A program made the translations under genes and the position numbers. 64,000 nucleotides of DNA, from contig CACFCB010000003.1 of NCBI GenBank assembly GCA_902564695.1, positions 1 to 64,000 of the forward strand, read 5' to 3'. How positions within the stretch are numbered: position 1 is the first letter of the stretch; each line of letters begins with the position of its first letter. This document shows positions 41,457 through 51,391 of this stretch, piece by piece. The notes beneath the pieces are model-generated. The model did no database searches, had not been told where the DNA came from, and saw only the letters and a list, made by a program, of their open reading frames with translations. The DNA comes from an uncultured Prochlorococcus sp. (lineage in GTDB: Bacteria; Cyanobacteriota; Cyanobacteriia; PCC-6307; Cyanobiaceae).

Positions 41457-42638
41457 TTAAACAGATTTGTTGTTAAGTTCAGATGAAATCTGAGGTTTCA
41501 ATAAACGGGGAGATGGATCTTGGCCAGATATTTTACGCATCCATCCACACCTAGCAACTTCATATAAAAAAATGGAAGTAGCGACTGAAGCATTGAGACT
41601 AGTAGTTACTCCTTTAAGTGGAATCCTTACTAATTGATCGCATAATCTTCTTGTTATTAAAGAAATTCCTTTATCCTCTGATCCCACAACAACAACTAAT
41701 GGGCCATTAAATTTAATCTCAGAAATTGTTGAAGCTCCTTCTTCAGCAAGGCCAAGAACTGTATATCCTTCATCCTTTAATTTCTCGAGAGATCTGTTTA
41801 AATTAACTACCCTTGCAACAGGTAAATGCTCTAGAGCACCTGCAGCAACTTTTGCTACTGATCCAGTTAAACCTGCACTCCTCCTTTGTGGAAGTATCAA
41901 GCCTTGTGCACCAAGTGCCTCTGCAGATCGAATAATTGCACCAAGATTTTGTGGATCAGTTAATCCATCTAGAGCTAAAAGCAATGATGAATCTCCAAAA
42001 GGTTTACAAGCATCTATTAAATTCTTTAAATCATGTGTTTTTGAAGCTGCAATTTGAATAACAATTCCCTGATGAACTGCGCCGTTAGTAATCTGACCAA
42101 GCCTAGACCAAGAAACCTCCTCAACCAAAACACCAGATGATTTCGAATCTTTAAGAAGTTGAAAAAATTTTGGTGTACTTCGTAGTTCAGAAGTACACCA
42201 AATCCTATGAATAGCTCTACCAGATAAAAGAGCTGCCTCTGTTGAATGACGACCCCAAATCAAATCATCACTTAATACTTTAGTGAAGGGTTCTGAATAT
42301 GAAATTGGTTGTCTGAAACCATCTTTAATTTTATTACTTTCATGATATTTATTAGAATTATTGTAAGTACGAATAGTTGAATTTCTCTCGAATCGGCCAT
42401 TACTTCTGTTATTGGATTGTATCTGATCATTACTTCTAGATCCTTTTTTAGTTTGATAATCAAAAGAAGGATGATTTGTTTGATCAGAAGATTGGCGATT
42501 GAAATTATTGGTTGAACTTCTTCGATCTTTAAAGTTAGACTTCTTGGAAACATTATCAGAACGATAATAATTACTACTTCGTTTATTAAAAGAAGAGTTT
42601 TTAGAATTCCTTGTGTCTTTATTGAAACGATAACTCAT
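41457..42638 (-). CDS. SpoU/TrmH family RNA 2'-O-ribose methyltransferase (RlmB-like) with long low-complexity N-terminus
   Basis: LDGLTDPQNLGAIIRSAEALGAQGLILP, VVGSEDKGIS, LNASVATSIFLYEVAR; about 110 aa of S/N/R-rich N-terminus. Confidence 0.93.
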   Translation of the reverse strand: MSYRFNKDTRNSKNSSFNKRSSNYYRSDNVSKKSNFKDRRSSTNNFNRQSSDQTNHPSFDYQTKKGSRSNDQIQSNNRSNGRFERNSTIRTYNNSNKYHESNKIKDGFRQPISYSEPFTKVLSDDLIWGRHSTEAALLSGRAIHRIWCTSELRSTPKFFQLLKDSKSSGVLVEEVSWSRLGQITNGAVHQGIVIQIAASKTHDLKNLIDACKPFGDSSLLLALDGLTDPQNLGAIIRSAEALGAQGLILPQRRSAGLTGSVAKVAAGALEHLPVARVVNLNRSLEKLKDEGYTVLGLAEEGASTISEIKFNGPLVVVVGSEDKGISLITRRLCDQLVRIPLKGVTTSLNASVATSIFLYEVARCGWMRKISGQDPSPRLLKPQISSELNNKSV

Positions 42639-42657
42639 TTTTAAAAAGAACTATTTT

Positions 42658-43056
42658 CTAGTTAATTGATCGATCAAGAAGATCGAATAAATAGGCAAGT
42701 CGTTCAGGATTTTTCAAAAACAACCATCCAACAATAGTCTCAAATCCGGTAGCAGAAGCATATGTGCATGCATCTACATTTTTGGGCCCTTTTCCTGCTT
42801 TATTTCTACCGCGTCTAACAAAGTCTTTTTCTTCTTCAGTAAGGAAAGGTTCTAATTGTCTCATCACCCTAGCTTGGCTAGAAGCATTTACCTCGTTAAC
42901 AACAGAATTGTGCAATTCTTTCGATCGCATAGGGAAACGGCAATGACGCAACCTTTGATGCATTTCCCAAACAGCATCTCCCAACCAAGCCAATTGCAAA
43001 GGGCCCAATCCATCTGGTGAAATGGTTGATTTTGTATAGCGAATCCAATCAGTCAA
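42658..43056 (-). CDS. mrnC: Mini-ribonuclease 3
   Basis: LAWLGDAVWEMHQRLRHC...RRGRNKAGKGPKNVDACTYASATGFETIVGWLFL. Confidence 0.9.
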   Translation of the reverse strand: MTDWIRYTKSTISPDGLGPLQLAWLGDAVWEMHQRLRHCRFPMRSKELHNSVVNEVNASSQARVMRQLEPFLTEEEKDFVRRGRNKAGKGPKNVDACTYASATGFETIVGWLFLKNPERLAYLFDLLDRSIN

Positions 43057-43355
43057 GCTGATAATTTAACAATTGCAGTAGCAAGATCAGGTGCAAGATT
43101 TAGGAACTCTTCCAAGCGCACAAGCTTAATGGTTTGAATAACTCTAGGGTTTCCAACAACACTAAAAGGTCTTTTTGATTCGTTGCATTTCTTGGCTGCT
43201 TGAACCATGGCTCCTAATCCAGAAGAGTCAATGAAATCGATATTAGTTAAATCAATGACTACTGATAGTTGATTTGAAGCTATAACTTCATTGGTAAATG
43301 TAGTGAATTGCTTCTCAGAATAAGCATCTAGCTGGCCGGTAAAATTTAAAACCAA
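43053..43355 (-). CDS. STAS-domain anti-anti-sigma-factor-like protein (likely extends to ~43418-43427)
   Basis: VVIDLTNIDFIDSSGLGAMVQAAKKC; coding-like sequence ITELQRLTVSLRGGFNHQDGC continues in frame upstream of the track start. Confidence 0.88.
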   Translation of the reverse strand: MVLNFTGQLDAYSEKQFTTFTNEVIASNQLSVVIDLTNIDFIDSSGLGAMVQAAKKCNESKRPFSVVGNPRVIQTIKLVRLEEFLNLAPDLATAIVKLSA

Positions 43356-43469
43356 ACAACCATCTTGATGGTTAAAACCACCTCTAAGAGAAACAGTAAG
43401 TCGTTGTAATTCGGTTATGGGATCAATCCCCTATTACTTCATGTTGAAAGTGTAGTGATATAAACCAAA

Positions 43470-44624
43470 TTAATCCACGATTGGTCGTCGTTCTTCTATT
43501 AAGGTTACGAAATGATTAAAATGATGGTCAGCATCGTGAGGTCCAGGACTGGCTTCAGGATGATATTGAACTCCAAAGAAAGGCATATCAATTACAGAAA
43601 TAGCGGCAACGGTTTGATCATTTAAATTAAATCGAGTAATTTTTATTTTTTCTGGATTTAAGGATTTAAAATCTAAAGCGAATCCATGATTTTGACTTGT
43701 TATTTCGACACTTCCATTTAATCCACATGGATGGTTCAGTCCTCTGTGTCCATAAGATAATTTAAATGTTTTTCCACCTAAGGCCAATCCAAGAATTTGA
43801 TGACCCAAGCAAATACCGAAAACAGGCAATTTCTCATAATTAATTAGATTATTAGTTAACTTAATACCACTTTCGACTGTTGATGGATCACCAGGACCAT
43901 TAGAGAGGAAAACACCCTCTGGAGATAAATCTAAGACATCTGATATAGAAGCATTGGCAGGTAAAACAGTTACATCACATCCATGTGCTACTAGACGATC
44001 TAGTATTGATTTTTTTATGCCAAAATCTATTGCAACAACTTTGTAAGGAGGATTTTTAATATTCTTAATTCTTTTATCAAATGATACAGGACAGCTCGAA
44101 TTGACTTTAAAAAGTTTCTTCGTTGTTACTTTATCAACAAGATTCAATCCATTCATGGAAGGAGACTTTTCTAAAATTGAAAATAATTCTGCTATTGAAT
44201 ATTTTGGATCTGATGAAATAATTCCATTTAAAGTTCCTGACTCTCGAAGATGTCTTACTAGTGCTCTTGTGTCTATGCCTTTAATTCCTATAACATTTTC
44301 ATTCTTTAACCATTTATCAAAACTCATATCATGCCTCCAATTACTTGGAGTCATAGATATTTGACGAGAAATAACGCCCTTAACTGACGGATTAGCCGAT
44401 TCATTATCATTAATATTCACTCCAGTATTACCAATCTCTGGATATGTGAAAGTAATTAATTGGCCATAGTAACTAGGGTCAGTTATCACCTCCTGATATC
44501 CAGTCATACCAGTATTAAATACAACTTCTCCGGTAATAGTCCCAAGTGCTCCAAAAGATGTTCCTTCAAAATATGTTCCATCCTCCAATAACAATATTGC
44601 AGTACTTTCAGTATTAAAAAACAT
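43470..44624 (-). CDS. carA: Carbamoyl-phosphate synthase small chain
   Basis: [38 protein letters not shown]. Confidence 0.96.
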   Translation of the reverse strand: MFFNTESTAILLLEDGTYFEGTSFGALGTITGEVVFNTGMTGYQEVITDPSYYGQLITFTYPEIGNTGVNINDNESANPSVKGVISRQISMTPSNWRHDMSFDKWLKNENVIGIKGIDTRALVRHLRESGTLNGIISSDPKYSIAELFSILEKSPSMNGLNLVDKVTTKKLFKVNSSCPVSFDKRIKNIKNPPYKVVAIDFGIKKSILDRLVAHGCDVTVLPANASISDVLDLSPEGVFLSNGPGDPSTVESGIKLTNNLINYEKLPVFGICLGHQILGLALGGKTFKLSYGHRGLNHPCGLNGSVEITSQNHGFALDFKSLNPEKIKITRFNLNDQTVAAISVIDMPFFGVQYHPEASPGPHDADHHFNHFVTLIEERRPIVD

Positions 44625-44654
44625 AATAAAAAAGTTGGAATAAGTCTAAAAGTA

Positions 44655-45728
44655 TTAGATGGCTAAAAAATCTCTGAGCTGTTTAAATTTCAGCCAGGAT
44701 TTATCTGAATTCAAACAATCTAAAGATTTTTGTACACCTAAAGATAAGTTATCTTCAACACCTGAAACCCATAAGACCAATGCGGTGTTTAGGGCAACAA
44801 CTTCTTTGTGACTCTTTTTTCCCTCCCCTTTAAGTAAAGATTTTAAAATTTGACCATTGGATTGCAAATCATCTCCTTTTAAACTTTCATTAGAAACTAC
44901 TGTAAGGCCAAGATCACCAGGTGTAATTAGCTCTGACCTAATTGAATCTTTTTCTAAGAATCGAAATTGATTTGTACCAGCAAGCGATGCCTCATCTAAA
45001 CCTCCTGCCCCATGAACAACGACAGCTCTAGTAAGTCCCATCCTTTTAAGAGCAAGTGACATTGGATCAAGTAAATCAGATTTAGCTACACCCAATACTT
45101 GAGATTTTGGTCTAAGAGGGTTAACTAATGGTCCAAGTAAATTAAAAATAGTTCTAACGCCCAAGCTTTTTCTTAAAGGAGCAAGATTAACTAAAGAAGG
45201 ATGCCAAGAAGGTGCAAAAAGGAAAGTAATCCCATAATTTTTTAGAGACTCAATAACCTTTTCAGGGGATACATTTAAAGGCATACCTAGATTCTCTAAA
45301 ACATCAGCTGATCCAACCTTTCCACTAGCACTTCTGTTTCCATGTTTAGCTATTTTTACACCTAAAGCTGAAGAGACAAAAGCTACAGCAGTTGAGATAT
45401 TAAAGGTATTTGCACCATCACCTCCAGTACCGCAGGTGTCAACCAAGTCAAAGTTGGGAAGATCTGGAGGAGAGCTGGATGCATCTTGAAGGATTCTAGC
45501 CATCACAGAAAGTTCATTACCTGAAATACCTTTTGCTCTAAATGCAGCTAAAAAAGCTCCAGTTTGAACTGGTTCAATTTTATTATCCAACCATGAATTC
45601 ATTAGATAATTTGATTGTTCCTCGCTTAATTCATCGCCATTAAGAAGTAATTCAAGAATTAGTGAGAAAGTTATTGGATTTGAAGAAGTCATATATTCAG
45701 AAAGATCAAAGAGTAACTGACTGGCCAA
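44655..45728 (-). CDS. trpD: Anthranilate phosphoribosyltransferase
   Basis: [38 protein letters not shown]. Confidence 0.96.
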   Translation of the reverse strand: MASQLLFDLSEYMTSSNPITFSLILELLLNGDELSEEQSNYLMNSWLDNKIEPVQTGAFLAAFRAKGISGNELSVMARILQDASSSPPDLPNFDLVDTCGTGGDGANTFNISTAVAFVSSALGVKIAKHGNRSASGKVGSADVLENLGMPLNVSPEKVIESLKNYGITFLFAPSWHPSLVNLAPLRKSLGVRTIFNLLGPLVNPLRPKSQVLGVAKSDLLDPMSLALKRMGLTRAVVVHGAGGLDEASLAGTNQFRFLEKDSIRSELITPGDLGLTVVSNESLKGDDLQSNGQILKSLLKGEGKKSHKEVVALNTALVLWVSGVEDNLSLGVQKSLDCLNSDKSWLKFKQLRDFLAI

Positions 45729-45804
45729 GTAAAATATTTTTTATAACTTAGTCATAAACATATCAATTATTGAGGGATTTAAATAAAAAATAATTTCACA
45801 ATTT

Positions 45805-46116
45805 TCAAGACGAAGAGGAATCAGAAGTATCAAATCCAGAACCAACATTATCTGGACTTGGAGAATTGGTCGGTCTAAAACCATTTGACCAAATTTTTCT
45901 TGTAATATTTTCTAAACCTTCTTTATCCAAATTCCATTTTTTTAAAATTTTTACCATGTCTTTGTTGAGGTCGTCAGCACCTATAAAGTCCTGATAGCGA
46001 ATAATTAATCTAGCTAGCTCTACATAATCAATAGGAGATGGAGTATCCAATGCGCAAAGTCGATCAAGATTTTCTCGATCAGTAGCATATAAAGGGTGAT
46101 TTTGAGCCTCGTTCAT
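45805..46116 (-). CDS. DUF3288-type protein
   Basis: HPLYATDRENLDRLCALDTPSPIDYVELARLIIRYQDFIGADDL. Confidence 0.8.
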   Translation of the reverse strand: MNEAQNHPLYATDRENLDRLCALDTPSPIDYVELARLIIRYQDFIGADDLNKDMVKILKKWNLDKEGLENITRKIWSNGFRPTNSPSPDNVGSGFDTSDSSSS

Positions 46117-46190
46117 AATTTAATTAAAATTAGTTTTAGTCACATTCATGGGCTTATATTGCCTAGGTTGATGAGTATATCAATAAAAGA

Positions 46191-47942
46191 ATGGCAGCTT
46201 TAAGACTTGATCTAATAAAAAACTATCTTAGACCCCACAAGAAGGAACTAATAATTGGTGCGCTATGTCTCATTTTTGTAAATATTCTGAGTGTTGCTAT
46301 TCCAATGGAAGTAAAAAATATCGTAGATGATCTGAAAAAGGGTTTTACATTTTCAGATGTACTAAATAAGTCGACATGGTTGATTCTTCTTGCAACTGTG
46401 ATGGGAGGAGTAAGACTAATTTCTAGACAACTTGTGTTTGGAGTTGGCAGACAAGTTGAGGTTTCTCTGAGACAGAAACTTTTTGATCATATGTTGGGAC
46501 AAGATCCTGGATGGGTTCAAACCTTAGGAACTGGAGAAGTTATCACAAGAGCAACAAGTGATTTAGAAAATATTAGAAGATTATTGGGCTTTACGATACT
46601 TAGTCTCACAAATACTTTATTGGCCTATACCTTCACTTTGCCAGCGATGCTGACAATTGATCCGGCTTTAACATTTTTTGCCATATCTATATATCCAATA
46701 TTACTTGGGACAGTTGGATTGTTTGGGGGACGTATGGTTCAACAAAGAAAGAAGCAACAAGAAGCATTATCTGCTTTAAGTGAGTTAATACAAGAAGATC
46801 TCGCAGGAATTAGCGCAATTAAAATTTATGGTCAAGAAAAAGCTGAGCAAGAGGCATTTAAAAAATTAAATATTAGATATAGAAATGCTGCAATTAATCT
46901 CGCAAGAACAGCAAGTACATTATTCCCATTATTACAAGGTTTATCATCAATATCATTACTACTTTTAATTGCTATTGGTAGCGGTCAACTTTCGGAAGGA
47001 ATAGTTACAGTAGGAGGGCTTGTTGCAATGATTCTTTATGTCGAAAGACTTGTTTTCCCAACTGCATTATTAGGATTTACTCTAAATACTTTTCAACTAG
47101 GTCAAGTTAGTTTAGAAAGAGTAGAAGAAATATTAAATCATGAGCCTTCAATTAAAGATAAAGAAGATCCTGTAAACATTTCCAAACCGATATCAGGTAA
47201 ATTAGAAGCAAGAAATATGTCGATAAGATATGAAGACTCTCCTAGAAAAATACTTAACAATATATCTTTTACAATAAACCCTGGGGAAATAGTTGCATTA
47301 GTTGGTCCTGTTGGTTGTGGCAAAACGACTTTAGCTAGAGCCCTTGGAAGAATGGTAGATATTGAAGAAGGTAGTTTATTTTTAGATGATTATGATGTAA
47401 CTAACTTAAGGCTCAAAGAACTAAGAAGTAATATCGCATTAGTACCTCAAGAAGGTTATCTATTCACAGAAACACTTACAGAAAATATTAGATATGGAAA
47501 TCCAAAAGCCTCAATAGAAAAAGTTCAAGAGTCAGCTTATGAAGCACGCATGACAGAAGATATCAAAGGTTTTCCAGATGGATTTAAAACTCTTGTTGGT
47601 GAAAGAGGTATTACTCTTAGCGGCGGACAAAGACAAAGAACTGCCTTAAGTAGAGCACTATTAGTAGATTCAAAAATAATAGTCTTAGATGATGCATTGG
47701 CTAGCGTGGACAATAAAACAGCCTCAGCAATACTTCAAACAATAAAAAACCAATTCAATAAAACTGTATTAATGATTAGCCATCAATTATCTGCAGCAGC
47801 ATCATGTGATCGTATTTTAGTAATGAATAATGGAAAAATAGTACAAGAGGGTAAGCATCATAATTTAATAAATAAAAATGGTTTATATAAAAGCATGTGG
47901 GAACGAGAAAAAGCAAAAGAGCAACTTCAATCATATGATTAA
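46191..47942 (+). CDS. MdlB/MsbA-type ABC exporter (fused permease-ATPase)
   Basis: ALVGPVGCGKTTLARALGRM, GERGITLSGGQRQRTALSRALL, IIVLDDALASVD. Confidence 0.94.
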   Translation: MAALRLDLIKNYLRPHKKELIIGALCLIFVNILSVAIPMEVKNIVDDLKKGFTFSDVLNKSTWLILLATVMGGVRLISRQLVFGVGRQVEVSLRQKLFDHMLGQDPGWVQTLGTGEVITRATSDLENIRRLLGFTILSLTNTLLAYTFTLPAMLTIDPALTFFAISIYPILLGTVGLFGGRMVQQRKKQQEALSALSELIQEDLAGISAIKIYGQEKAEQEAFKKLNIRYRNAAINLARTASTLFPLLQGLSSISLLLLIAIGSGQLSEGIVTVGGLVAMILYVERLVFPTALLGFTLNTFQLGQVSLERVEEILNHEPSIKDKEDPVNISKPISGKLEARNMSIRYEDSPRKILNNISFTINPGEIVALVGPVGCGKTTLARALGRMVDIEEGSLFLDDYDVTNLRLKELRSNIALVPQEGYLFTETLTENIRYGNPKASIEKVQESAYEARMTEDIKGFPDGFKTLVGERGITLSGGQRQRTALSRALLVDSKIIVLDDALASVDNKTASAILQTIKNQFNKTVLMISHQLSAAASCDRILVMNNGKIVQEGKHHNLINKNGLYKSMWEREKAKEQLQSYD

Positions 47943-48033
47943 CGATTACTTTTTAAAGTTTTCTAATCAAATCTATTAAAATCAGATAAAAGCTTAAAAA
48001 AACAATTATGTTCTATTTATTAAATTTTAAATC

Positions 48034-48279
48034 ATGAGCAATTTCTCAAATTTTAAACTTATTTGTGACCTTGAATTTGGTGATATCTACATACAAATTC
48101 TCGCATGGATGGGTGTAATCTTTGTGAGTCTGGCAGCTGGTCTTGCACTTATGGGATCATCAAGACCAATTTTTGCACTTTTAGGAGTAGGATTAATATT
48201 AGTACTTAGCCTACCTTTCTTATTATTTGCATTTGTCACTACATTAATAAACCATATCAGAATAGAAACTATAAATTAA
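48034..48279 (+). CDS. Hypothetical small membrane protein
   Basis: 81-aa ORF with two hydrophobic segments. Confidence 0.65.
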   Translation: MSNFSNFKLICDLEFGDIYIQILAWMGVIFVSLAAGLALMGSSRPIFALLGVGLILVLSLPFLLFAFVTTLINHIRIETIN

Positions 48280-48283
48280 AATT

Positions 48284-49033
48284 ATGATTAAAAAAATAAA
48301 CGAATATTTTTCTAAGATTATAGATAAGCTATATTCTTACAAAGCCTCAAATCAAAATAATAAAAAGGTGTTCCATACAATATTAAAAAGTGACATTAAA
48401 TCAGAACCAAAAGAACATGAAGAAGAAATTCTATTTGGCTGCGGATGTTTTTGGGGAGCGGAGAAGGGTTTTTGGAGATTGCCCGGAGTAATAACAACTG
48501 CTGTCGGCTACGCTGGTGGAGAAAAAGAAAATCCAAACTATAGAGAAGTATGTACTGGCCTCACAAGGCACTCAGAAGTTGTAAGAGTAGTGTGGAATAC
48601 AAAAATAATTGATCTAAGTGACTTATTAAAATTATTCTGGGAATGTCACGACCCTACTCAAGGAAATAGGCAAGGGAATGATACTGGAACCCAATATAGA
48701 TCTGCAATTTATACAACAAATGAAAGTCAATTAATCAAAGCAATAGAAAGCAAAAGCAGCTATCAAAAAGAGCTTAAAGCATTTGGATATGGGAAAATCA
48801 CTACTGAGATTTTAAATAATGTTAATTTCTATTTTGCTGAAGAATATCATCAACAATATCTATCAAAACCAGGTAGCAGACCTTATTGTTCTGCAATGCC
48901 AACCAAAATAAAGTTAAAAGATTTTAATGGTTCAAATTTTAAACTTAATAATAATGTATGGTTGAATTACAACTGGGAAATAGATCATTGTATTCTTAGA
49001 GGAAATAATACACCTATTTCTCTTGAAATATAA
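48284..49033 (+). CDS. msrA: Peptide methionine sulfoxide reductase MsrA
   Basis: LFGCGCFWGAEKGFWRLPGVITTAVGYAGG, ECHDPTQGNRQGNDTGTQYRSAIY. Confidence 0.95.
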   Translation: MIKKINEYFSKIIDKLYSYKASNQNNKKVFHTILKSDIKSEPKEHEEEILFGCGCFWGAEKGFWRLPGVITTAVGYAGGEKENPNYREVCTGLTRHSEVVRVVWNTKIIDLSDLLKLFWECHDPTQGNRQGNDTGTQYRSAIYTTNESQLIKAIESKSSYQKELKAFGYGKITTEILNNVNFYFAEEYHQQYLSKPGSRPYCSAMPTKIKLKDFNGSNFKLNNNVWLNYNWEIDHCILRGNNTPISLEI

Positions 49034-49197
49034 TGAATGAACAATTACCTGATAAAACAGTATTACTTATAATATTGGCAACATTATTATTAGTATTTTT
49101 CCTAGCATTTAGCTTTAAATCAAAAAAGATTGAACAGGAAAGGGACATTCAATGGATGGACAGTTCATTAAATTCTGAATTTGTTTCGCAAGTATAA
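49033..49197 (+). CDS. Hypothetical 54-aa single-TM protein
   Basis: MNEQLPDKTVLLIILATLLLVFFLAFSFKSKKIEQERDIQWMDSSLNSEFVSQV*; start overlaps the msrA stop. Confidence 0.55.
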   Translation: MNEQLPDKTVLLIILATLLLVFFLAFSFKSKKIEQERDIQWMDSSLNSEFVSQV

Positions 49198-49231
49198 ATT
49201 TAATATCGTGGTTTTGAATTTTTAAATAAAA

Positions 49232-49576
49232 ATGAAAAGAAATGAATTAAACAAACAAATAGAGAAAGCTCGAATAAATATATATAATATACTTGCAATT
49301 TTGATTGTTATTATTCCTGAACTTTTTGCAGAATTTATATATGCAATAGAAATATCGCAACACAACAATAAAATCCCTAGAGAGGGAGAGGCTTGGTCAA
49401 GAAATACGGAATTAAAATTATCAAAAATGAATATCTATGAATTAAGATTAATGGCTAAAAAACTATGTATTCATGGATATTCAAATGAAAATAGGAATTC
49501 ACTAATAAGGCGAATAAAAAGCAAAACAAAAAATAGAGTTAAATGGAAAAAATTAAATATTCAAAATTCTGGATGA
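49232..49576 (+). CDS. Hypothetical protein with TM helix and C-terminal Rho-N/SAP-like motif
   Basis: LKLSKMNIYELRLMAKKLCIHGYSNENRNSLIRRIKSK. Confidence 0.6.
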   Translation: MKRNELNKQIEKARINIYNILAILIVIIPELFAEFIYAIEISQHNNKIPREGEAWSRNTELKLSKMNIYELRLMAKKLCIHGYSNENRNSLIRRIKSKTKNRVKWKKLNIQNSG

Positions 49577-49597
49577 ACTTATGATAATTTAAAATGA

Positions 49598-49671
49598 CGG
49601 GACGTAGCGCAGTTTGGTAGCGCACCACTTTGGGGTAGTGGGGGTCGTGGGTTCAAATCCCGCCGTTCCGA
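49598..49671 (+). tRNA. tRNA-Pro(GGG)
   Basis: Acceptor CGGGACG/CGTTCCG, anticodon arm CCACT-TTGGGGT-AGTGG (anticodon GGG), T-arm with GTTCAAATC loop, discriminator A. Confidence 0.95.
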
Positions 49672-49689
49672 TAAATAATTTTCAAGTCA

Positions 49690-49908
49690 CTATTCAGAAT
49701 CACTAATAAATGATTGAATTAATTTAGTTGTACTTATCAATACAGCTAAAAAAATAAAAACAGTTAGGAAAATAATTAAATAAAACATCACCGGCGGTAT
49801 ATCAATTTCGCCAAATGAAATACTGAATAAATCTAAGATGTCCATCAGGAGTGAATCTAAATTAATAATGGAATAATAAGTCAATAAACAAAAAAAGGTA
49901 AACATCAT
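49690..49908 (-). CDS. Hypothetical membrane protein
   Basis: 72-aa ORF, 4-bp overlap with uppP stop. Confidence 0.6.
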   Translation of the reverse strand: MMFTFFCLLTYYSIINLDSLLMDILDLFSISFGEIDIPPVMFYLIIFLTVFIFLAVLISTTKLIQSFISDSE

Positions 49909-50744
49909 AACGTTGACAATATAAAAATCCCAAATGCCAATCTATAGTATACAAAGATAAAAATACTATTTTTACCTAAAAAACCAAGAAGAAAATCAAT
50001 CGCATATATAGAGGAAACAAAGGATGAAATAATACCAATTAGTATAGGAATAAGATCTATTGAATTTGAAGTTCCTAAAAGAGTAAAAAATTCAATAAGT
50101 CCTGAGAGAAAAATAGCAGGAATGCCTAACAGAAAAGAGAATCTAGCTGCTGTTTTCCTTTCGATACCAGCAAATAATGCAGCTGTCAAAGTAATCCCTG
50201 ACCTAGAAACTCCAGGAAATATTGCCAAACATTGTGAAATTCCTATGAAGAAAATATCTTTGATCTTTATATCTTTAAAAAACTTATGATTTTTACCACA
50301 CCGTTCAGAGAAACCAAGTAAAAAAGCCATTAAGATAGAAACAATGGCAATAAAAGCTAAACTCCTAAAATATGAATTTGAATAATCAGACCAAAATAAT
50401 TTGATCATTAATCCAGTAAATAATATTGGTAGAGTGGCTAAAAAAATAAAACAAGCGAATCTATTTTCGTCATCATAAATAAGTTTTGGATCAAAATAAA
50501 TAGAAGAAAATGAATTAATAATTACAGAGATCTCTTTCCTAAAGTAAAAAATAATTGCAAAAGCGCTTCCTAATTGAAGTGAAGCTGAAATGGAGACACC
50601 AGGATCATTCCATCCCATGTAATATGGAACAATTTTTAAATGAGCTGTACTACTAATTGGAAGGAATTCACTAACACCTTGAATAATGCCTAAAATAAAA
50701 GATTGAAAGCAATTGAATACAAATTTATTTAATTGATCTGGCAT
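49905..50744 (-). CDS. uppP: Undecaprenyl-diphosphatase
   Basis: GIIQGVSEFLPISSTAHL, QCLAIFPGVSRSGITLTAALFAG. Confidence 0.96.
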   Translation of the reverse strand: MPDQLNKFVFNCFQSFILGIIQGVSEFLPISSTAHLKIVPYYMGWNDPGVSISASLQLGSAFAIIFYFRKEISVIINSFSSIYFDPKLIYDDENRFACFIFLATLPILFTGLMIKLFWSDYSNSYFRSLAFIAIVSILMAFLLGFSERCGKNHKFFKDIKIKDIFFIGISQCLAIFPGVSRSGITLTAALFAGIERKTAARFSFLLGIPAIFLSGLIEFFTLLGTSNSIDLIPILIGIISSFVSSIYAIDFLLGFLGKNSIFIFVYYRLAFGIFILSTL

Positions 50745-50831
50745 ATCTTAAAGTAAATCAAAACTAAAGTTCTCGAACATTAAACAATTTCTCAATTAGT
50801 ATATATATAATTTACTTAATGCTAATGACTT

Positions 50832-51113
50832 ATGGAAAAGAGAATTATTCTCTTAATAGTAATGCTCGCAACATCATTTGTTGGATTTCAATCTAAGGCG
50901 AAGGCAGATTATTGGCTTGTTATAGGAAGCTATAGACAAGGCCCCGGTGGAAAACCTCAAGTAAGTGGTATTACTAGTCCATCATTATTTGCTATACCTA
51001 TTGGATCAAAAAAGATGTGTATTGAGGCAGGTAATCAAATCGTTAATGATATTTACAAGCCTGTTTGGCAATTTGATAACAAATGGACATGTATCAAGAA
51101 TACAATTGATTAA
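50832..51113 (+). CDS. Hypothetical secreted protein
   Basis: Signal peptide MEKRIILLIVMLATSFVGFQSKAKA; two Cys in the mature part. Confidence 0.6.
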   Translation: MEKRIILLIVMLATSFVGFQSKAKADYWLVIGSYRQGPGGKPQVSGITSPSLFAIPIGSKKMCIEAGNQIVNDIYKPVWQFDNKWTCIKNTID

Positions 51114-51147
51114 TAAAAATACCAATTTATTTTATCAACTTAAATAA

Positions 51148-51282
51148 TCACCTTTGTACATCATGTGCACATCCATCACCCTGGTAGTCATCACTGTTGT
51201 AGTAACCATTTTTAGTACCAAAAAAAATAGCTGATAAAACGAATGGCACAGCTACAAAAATTAGAAAACTGGAAAGAACCAA
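51148..51282 (-). CDS. Hypothetical 44-aa membrane protein (TTG start)
   Basis: MVLSSFLIFVAVPFVLSAIFFGTKNGYYNSDDYQGDGCAHDVQR*. Confidence 0.55.
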   Translation of the reverse strand: MVLSSFLIFVAVPFVLSAIFFGTKNGYYNSDDYQGDGCAHDVQR

Positions 51283-51391
51283 GTTATTTAGAAGTAATTA
51301 ATTTAATAAATCTAACAAAAATCATATAGTAGTGACATTAAAATTATAAAAATAATATTAATAAATTAATCTTTCGAAATTAAACATAAAA

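Noticed and set aside
42272-42553. 93-aa minus-strand ORF overlapping the SpoU methyltransferase N-terminus
   Set aside because: Alternative frame within the low-complexity region of a larger CDS with no independent support.
49598-49671. tRNA-Pro as a genomic-island integration site
   Set aside because: No integrase, no visible direct repeat of the tRNA 3' end nearby, and housekeeping uppP lies just downstream.
50965-51147. 60-aa plus-strand ORF overlapping the secreted-protein gene at 50832
   Set aside because: Out-of-frame overlap with a better-supported ORF carrying a signal peptide.
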